Below are positions 58,241 to 64,000 of a DNA stretch of 64,000 bases, one piece after another. The notes beneath the pieces are model-generated. The model was not told where the DNA came from. It made no database searches and saw nothing but the letters and a program-made list of their open reading frames with translations. Every line of letters begins with the position of its first letter. Position 1 is the stretch's first letter. The position numbers and the translations under genes are program-made. The stretch comes from Cycas panzhihuaensis (lineage: Eukaryota; Cycadophyta): the NCBI GenBank assembly GCA_023213395.1, contig CM041465.1, forward strand, positions 36,525,741 to 36,589,740, written 5' to 3'.

Positions 58241-60139
58241 TTAATGTTATATGAGGGGATTAAAATGACATGAATTATAAGGAGCTAGTATAGAATTACA
58301 TCAATCATGGTGTAGGACATGGGGCCAAAATATGGCACCGGAGCAAGAGACGAATTGGTATTACCGCCAGGTTTTTCTTAAACATAGATTGGTTAGGCCA
58401 GTCACTTCCGTTTGTGAAAATGTAGTTGGAATTCCTAGAGGACAAACCCATGGAGCACTGTCTTGCTAAGGGAAAAATTTAAGGAATAACAACTAATTGA
58501 GAATCTAGGTTTTCTAATCAATTGAGTCTGACAAATTTTTGGAAAAGGGAACCAAGGATTGAGCTACAGATCCAAGTAGTCACTATTTTATTTAGATTGC
58601 TGAGTTGTTACATGCAGACAAGGTGGATTGACTATCATAGTCCTCAATTTGCTGGGACATTAATTTATTGATTAGGCTTTCTTTGGCACTGCTAGTTTGA
58701 ATCTGCGAACTTTCATGTTTTCGAGTTAAAGGATTCTTTATTGTTCCATATTGCAAGGATTTTCTTTAGTTCTCATGGCTAATGTTGAACTGGTCAGAAG
58801 GTTGTTAGATAAGGATGGAATTGGTGATGCTTCTGTACTTATAGCGAGGTGTTTGATGGAGTCACTTTTGCCTTATTAATGGTTCTATTGTAAATAATTC
58901 ATTGGAATTTTTGCTGATGATCTGCTTTTGAATGCTAGCTTTAGAAAATAAGGATTTGGTAGGAGCTTTTGAATGTCGGAGGATGGAGATGAGTTCTTGC
59001 TAGTTTGGTATCAATATAGATATGTAATAAATGGGGACATCTATATGAATTCCCATTTTCTGCAAAGAGGGCATGCACTTCATACAATTTAGTTTTGAGA
59101 AAATTTCGTGGCAAAAGAATACCACAATAACATGAGATGTTTTCTGGGGCTGAAATCTTGGGAAGATTGAATCCTAAATTGCAAGAAAAGTCGCTTTTGA
59201 AAGTGTGCAAGTTTGCAGAGGAGAAGGAAGAGCTTGGGCCTTTAGAGAAGGTAGATATTGCATCGTAGTACTCAAGATCATGATAAACACAAGAAATCAA
59301 CTTGAGATAAGGCCACTTGCCAGTTTAGTTGCTCAAGAAAAGAGAATGCTCTTTGTTGTAGAAATCTTTGAACCTGGGACTTGAATAGGAGTTGTCCTTC
59401 TGAATTTATGCAGTTATTCTTCCTTCTAATCCTAAGCATTAGCCTATTTTGTATATTCCTGGATTGATCTACAAATGACTAGATGTTATTTCCCATATAT
59501 TGCCCCATCACAATTAGAAAAGTGCTGTCAAAAAACAGAGAATGAATAATGGATCCATAGAGAATAAGAGAAACAAAGAAAGACAAGGCAGATGTCCTTC
59601 ATGTGCCAACAACTTTTTGTTTTTGGATTCACATTCCATAATTGCTCATTACATATATATTGTACATAAGTAAACAGTTACAACTTCAAGAAAACTGACT
59701 GCTGCTGCAGTCAAGAAAGCTGCCTCCAGTTTTAGTTAATAGCTGCCTACAGTTGCAGTCAAGATACACCTGTAGTTACAATTAGGAGCCATCTACGGTT
59801 ATGGCCAAGAAACTACAAACAGTTACTACAGGTCAGTAATTTCCTATATGTGTTGGTTGCCATAAATCGTGATCAAGCTGCAGCAGATTGCAATCAAGCC
59901 CTCTGGTCTTGATCACCTGGCTTTCGATTGCAAAGGTGGGTAGTCTTTCTTTCTTTTTTTTTTTCTCTTTTGTTTGTGGGACCTCTCATATGTTCTCAAT
60001 CTGAGACTTGGTCTCTCAGACTTAACTCTTGCTAGCTTTTAGCATTCCCACTTAGCGCAAGTCTGAATGCAAGACTCTTATCATTAATTTGGTGCATCAA
60101 GCAATCTGATTCATTACCATAAAAATTCTATGCTATTCA
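58241..60139. other. Unassigned region downstream of the gene
   Basis: No intact gene. Two short stretches look weakly protein-like on the plus strand (58780-58870 and about 59180-59250) but without a recognisable family. 59690-59810 has repeated ctgcagtcaagaaagctgcct-like strings. A T-run lies at 59953-59962. Confidence 0.4.
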
Positions 60140-60378
60140 TGCCTTTCACTATGGACTATAGAAGGAATTCCAGTCAATGTCATTAATGAGGGTGAACTGT
60201 CTATAAATATGTTACAATTAGTATGGGACTTGGGTATTGTTCAATGCATGTCTGCCACTTGTCACCGATGAGAAAAGAGGGGAATGACACATAACCCTCA
60301 TTATTACATTACAAAAGAGGATGCCTTAAATAGAACATTAAATGTCCTAGATAAAATATTACCTTTAACACCCTCTCA
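60140..60378 (-). repeat. Copia-5 3' LTR
   Basis: Follows the minus-strand tract GAGAGGGTG and shares its inner edge with the Copia-3 LTRs. The left edge is estimated by similarity in layout only. Confidence 0.55.
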
Positions 60379-60419
60379 TAATGCTTTATCTATTTTATTC
60401 CTAGTCTATCTCTGAAGAA

Positions 60420-61790
60420 CTAGAACTTGTCTTTGCTTAATGGTTTTGTAAAAGTATTAGCAGTTTGATCTTCTGAGGGACAATGTAAAAGTTTAATCTC
60501 GTTGTTTAATACCTTTTCTCTAATGAAATAATGGTGAACTTCTATATGTTTTGTCCTTGCATGAAGTATTGGATTTTTGGTCATCTTGATTGTGTTTTGA
60601 TTGTCATAGAATAACTGGGTAGGTGTCTTTTGTTCTTGTTCTAGGTCTTTTAACAACTGTTTGATCTAGATTGCTTCACATATTGCACTCATTGTTGACT
60701 TATACTTTGCTTCTGTTGATGATAAGGTTACAGTGTGTTGCTTTTTGCTGCCCTAAGATATTAGTGCTGACCCTAAGTAGAAGCAATAGCCTGATGTGGA
60801 CTTCTTGTCTACTTTGTTTCTTGCCCAATTGGAATCACTGAAATCCGACAACTGCATGTCATTGGTTTTTGTATAATTCAAGCCTAGACTTATTGTTCCT
60901 TTTAGGTATTTGAGAATTCTTTTTGCAACATTCCAATTTGACATTTTTGGATCCTGCATAAATATGGAAATTACTCCAACTGAATAGGAAATGTCTAGTC
61001 TAGTAGCAGTGAGATAAATCGAGCTTTCAACCAATTGTTTGTATATTGTTGCATTAACAACTTGTCCTTCTGTATCAAGATCTAATGCACAACCTATTTC
61101 CATAGGTGTGACAGCATTGTTGTAATTTTCCATGTTGAATTTCTTCAGCATATTTTTAACATATTTTGGTTGAGATAAAACAACTGCATCTTTCAGTTGT
61201 GTTACCTCAATTCCCAGATAATAGTGCAACACTCCAAGATCAATCATTTCAAAGACTTTTTTTAATTGGTTTTTGATGGAAGCAATTGAGTTTGCATCGT
61301 TTCCTGTGAGCAACATGTTGTCCATATATACAATTATAATTGAAACTAAGCTTTTGTTAAATTTAACATACAGGTTAGGGTTAGACTCACATTTGTGAAA
61401 GTCGTTCTAGATGAGATATTTGTCCAATTTTGCATACCAAGCTCTTGGAGTTTGTTTAAGCCCATACAAAGCTTTCTTTAGTTTGTAGGTCAATTTTTGT
61501 TGTCTAGATTTGATGTAGCCTTCAGATTGATGCATGTAAACTTCTTCTTGAAGATCCCCATTTAAAAAGGCATTTTTTTACATTGAGCTGGTGAATTTTC
61601 CATCCTTGTTGAGTAGTTATTGTGATTATTGTTCTCACAGTGTTTAATGTTGCCACTGGTGAGAATGTCTCTTTGTAATCTATTCCAGCTATTTGTGTAT
61701 ATCCTTTTGCCACTAATCTTGCTTTGTACTTTTCAACTTCACCATTTGACTTTTCTTTTACTTTGTATATCTATTTGTAATTTACAATGG
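60420..61790 (-). pseudogene. Copia-5 RT and RNase H
   Basis: 61522-61713 has MAKGYTQIAGIDYKETFSPV, an early RT block. 60753-61325 begins at the catalytic box, which reads YMDN where YVDD is usual: the second aspartate is asparagine. It goes on through VLHYYLGIEVTQLKDAVVLS, TPMEIGCALDLDTEG, TRLDISYSVGVIS and ILKYLKGTISLGL to SGYCFYLGSALIS. 60420-60656 adds QLFYDNQNTIKMTKNPILHA, RTKHIEVHHYFIREKV and the CPSEDQTANTFTKPLSKDKF end. RNase H is nearly whole but frameshifted once at about 60700-60750. Confidence 0.88.
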
Positions 61791-61799
61791 TGATTACTT

Positions 61800-62660
61800 T
61801 CTAGTTCTACTTCTGCCTTAAATTCCTTCAAGTAATCAAGCACCTTTGTTTTGCTAAACAAAAGCTAAACCTATGTTTTTCTGAAAAAATCATCGATGAA
61901 AGTTAGAAAGCACCAGGCACCATTTATCGAGTTGCGTGGGATAGGACCACAGAGGTTTGTGTGAATTAGGTCGAACCTATTCTGCACTCACCATGTGTTT
62001 TTTGAGAAAAGAGTCATGTTGTTTTCTCAACATACAACTTTTGTATACAAATGAGTTAAAGGAGATGTCTGGTAATCCATTCACCATTCTTGAATGTTTT
62101 GACATTTCTAATCTATCATGTGAGATGTGTGCATACTTCAAATGCCACATTTCATTAACAACATTATTTGCTACAACAAGTGAATTTACATTAGATGCAG
62201 GTATGGTAGGCCCTTTATCAGGTAGGACAAGAGTAGAGAGCAACTTATAGAGATTGTTGCACTTAACTCCTTTAGCTATTACAATGCCATTTCTTTTCAT
62301 ATCTAAAATAAAACCATGACCATTATCATCAAATATGGTTTTCAGTTTCTTTTCACTCAACTGAGATACCGATAGAAGATTCTTTTTCATTCCGGGCATA
62401 AAGAGAACATTGCCTATTTTTTGAAAATTTCCATCAATTTTCACAGCAATTATCCCTATTCCTTTTATGTGAAGAGGAAAGTTGTCTCCTAGCTCAACTG
62501 ATTTATTGAAATTATATGGTTTTAGAACTTCAAACCATTCATTCATTTCAGTCACGTGATTGGAAGCCCCTGAGTTGACATACCGATCTTTTGTTGTTTT
62601 GATGTTGGCAACTAAGGCAGCTACTATAGGAAGAAAGTGGATAAGAGGAGGAGACATGAC
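61800..62660 (-). pseudogene. Copia-5 protease and integrase start
   Basis: The 232-codon frame 61977-62675 has RYVNSGASNHVTEMNEWFEV, the protease active site with the catalytic aspartate turned to asparagine, then MPGMKKNLLSVSQLSEKKLK and MWHLKYAHISHDRLEMSKHS, the pre-integrase zinc region. The cysteine side reads VYKSCMLRKQ, with one ligand replaced. The frame's ATG and first 15 or so codons come from the neighbouring LTR of Copia-6, so the open frame is a chance fusion. The integrase core further left (61800-61980) is broken. Confidence 0.85.
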
Positions 62661-63031
62661 ATAAAGCACATGCACAAATAAGCAAGAGATGACAATACGT
62701 CAATGTTTCACAACTCTGCAACAATCTCATTATCAAAATAATAGAGTACATAATATATAGATTACATATGTACTAAAGATAGGAGTTAGTTCTAACCATA
62801 TCATAATGATTAATTAACAACTCCCTCAAGTTATGGTAAGCTATCAACTACCATATTTAATATTTCAATCATCTTTGACTCCTACTAACTACCATATTAA
62901 ATGATTTGACCAAGAATATTCTAACTAAGAATATTCTCTCACTAAGAATATTCCATGTGAGGAAATATTCTAATTACATGAGAAATGAACTTAAATAAAC
63001 ATGAAATAGGGATATATTATTTCCAACACCC
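62661..63031 (-). repeat. Copia-6 3' LTR
   Basis: On the minus strand the tract ATGGGAGGG (63032-63040) is followed by TGTTGGAAATAATATATCCC. The left end, about 370 bases on, is estimated from where Copia-5 protease begins. Contains repeated gaatattctt strings at 62915-62955. Confidence 0.7.
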
Positions 63032-63410
63032 TCCCATAATGTTAAGTTCATTTCCTCTCATAAATATCAGTGTCCTAAGTTTCTCAAACTTCTCACAACT
63101 CAAAGTTTAGGTGAGAAAATCAATATCTTGATCTTTGAGGGACAATACATCAACTCAACTATGCCATGCTTCATTTGCTATTGAATAAAACAATGGTAAA
63201 CGGCCACATGCTTGACTCTGTCATGGAAACCTAATTCTTTGATAGCTGGAAAGCACTTTGGTTGTCATAAAACAATTGAACAAGTCACATATGGTTAGGA
63301 AGTCCATTAAACCAAAATGGCTTTTCAGGTGTTGTAACTGTTGCTTTGTATACTGTCTCAATGGAAGACAAAGATACTATTTTTTACTGCTCTGAGAGAT
63401 CAACCATAAT
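63032..63410 (-). pseudogene. Copia-6 RNase H end
   Basis: Minus-strand reading gives QKIVSLSS-like text near 63385, VQLFYDNQSAFQLSKN (63240-63285), MTESSMWPFTIVLF and IVELMYCPS (63140-63170): the C-terminal part of a copia RNase H with three or more stops. The rest of Copia-6 would lie to the right but gives way to the tandem repeat. Confidence 0.7.
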
Positions 63411-63795
63411 TAAGTGCCAATACACATCCTATTGTTGATTAGGATCAGCCAGAACAAAGTGTTAATACACATCTTGTTGTTGATTAGGCTGTTACTGCTA
63501 CAAGAAATCAACTAGAACTAAGTGTCCATGCACATCCTATTGTTGATTAAGACCAATCAGAACTAAGTGTCAATGCACATTATGTTGTTGATATAGCCTT
63601 TACTGCTGTAAGAAATCAACAAGAACTAAGTGGTCATCCACATCCTATTGTTGATTAGGCTCAACCAGAACTAAGTGGTCAATGTACATCCTGTTGTTGA
63701 TTAGGATTAACCAGAACTAAGTGGTCAATGCACATCCTGTTGTTGATTATGATCAACCAGAACTAAGTGTCATTCACATCTTGTTGTTGATTATG
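63411..63795. repeat. Tandem repeat, about 8 units of ~46 bases
   Basis: Units built on cagaactaagtgtcaatgcacatcctgttgttgattagg. Two units are longer, with an inserted ctgttactgct-acaagaaatcaac segment of about 20 bases, showing higher-order structure. Starts directly at the broken RNase H of Copia-6. Confidence 0.85.
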
Positions 63796-64000
63796 CCTTT
63801 GCAGTTGCCTGTACAAAGCTACCAAAGAGCATTTCATCATTCTTATGTAATACATACAAGTTATGATCATCATTGTATGAATACTACGTTCATTGGTCCT
63901 GCTTCTCTAAATGTTATAATCTTGACATATAATATCATGCTTTGTTCTATGCATTATTGTTATTGCCATGTAATTGTTGCTTCATAGAATAGGTGTTTTC
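63796..64000. other. Right edge, unassigned
   Basis: No recognisable feature; the open stretch 63721-63987 overlaps the tandem repeat and has no similarity. Confidence 0.4.

Larger units (their letters stand above)
60140..62660 (-). mobile_element. Copia-5, 5'-truncated copia
   Basis: 3' LTR near 60140-60378 (sharing aatgtcctagataaaatatta and caccctctc with Copia-3, so the same family), RNase H 60420-60750, RT 60753-61790, integrase 61800-62250, protease 62300-62620. Gag and 5' LTR are missing: the element ends where the LTR of Copia-6 begins. It is the best-preserved copia in the window, with open pieces of 190 and 232 codons. Confidence 0.85.

Noticed and set aside
58941-59300. 119-codon minus-strand frame downstream of the ankyrin gene
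   Set aside because: No similarity and no codon character; the plus strand of the same stretch is no better.
63411-63795. CRISPR-like array
   Set aside because: The units are contiguous tandem repeats without unique spacers, and the setting is a plant retroelement.
1-64000. Bacterial-style operons, riboswitches or phage genes
   Set aside because: No such gene or control site is present; the whole window is plant retroelement DNA plus one plant gene.

Overview
The window looks like nuclear DNA of a vascular plant with a large, repeat-rich genome. It is AT-rich and made almost wholly of old, broken LTR retrotransposons of the Ty1/copia and Ty3/gypsy superfamilies, with initiator-Met-tRNA-type primer sites. 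Only one intact host gene is present, a single-exon ankyrin-repeat gene of the SKIP35 type. The low gene density, deep nesting and strongly decayed elements would suit a gymnosperm, but the species cannot be fixed from sequence alone.

Layout. 1-1145: minus-strand copia gag remnant. 1870-6200: minus-strand copia (Copia-1). 6489-6787: orphan plus-strand LTR plus primer site. 7440-37805 and 37808-51430: a tandem direct duplication. Its basic unit, about 9 kb without later insertions, holds the 3' two thirds of a plus-strand copia (Copia-2) with a minus-strand copia (Copia-3, TSD TAAAT) nested in its RT, plus about 1 kb of downstream flank. Copy A was later split by a 20.5-kb plus-strand Tat-type gypsy (Gypsy-1, 15989-36464, TSD GTTAC), whose left LTR was in turn hit by another gypsy (Gypsy-2, 16982-23041). 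Copy B was split by a 4.6-kb copia (Copia-4, 43704-48263, TSD TATGT). 51740-53390: remains of a chromodomain-bearing gypsy integrase. 53391-55600: no gene seen. 55700-57964: promoter, three upstream ORFs and the host gene. 60140-63400: two abutting minus-strand copia fragments (Copia-5, Copia-6), followed by a tandem repeat to about 63795.

Functional picture. The retroelement reading frames are all interrupted, and several have lost catalytic residues, so none looks autonomous. Most premature stops that can be judged fit C-to-T or G-to-A change, as expected from long cytosine methylation. Gypsy-1 is the richest element. Besides gag, protease, RT, RNase H and integrase, it has an antisense plant-mobile-domain reading frame and a second, cellular-type RNase H domain near its 3' LTR. 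The host gene keeps a full 589-codon frame with a strong start context. Its leader has three short upstream ORFs, one of them starting with the same 12 bases as the gene itself.
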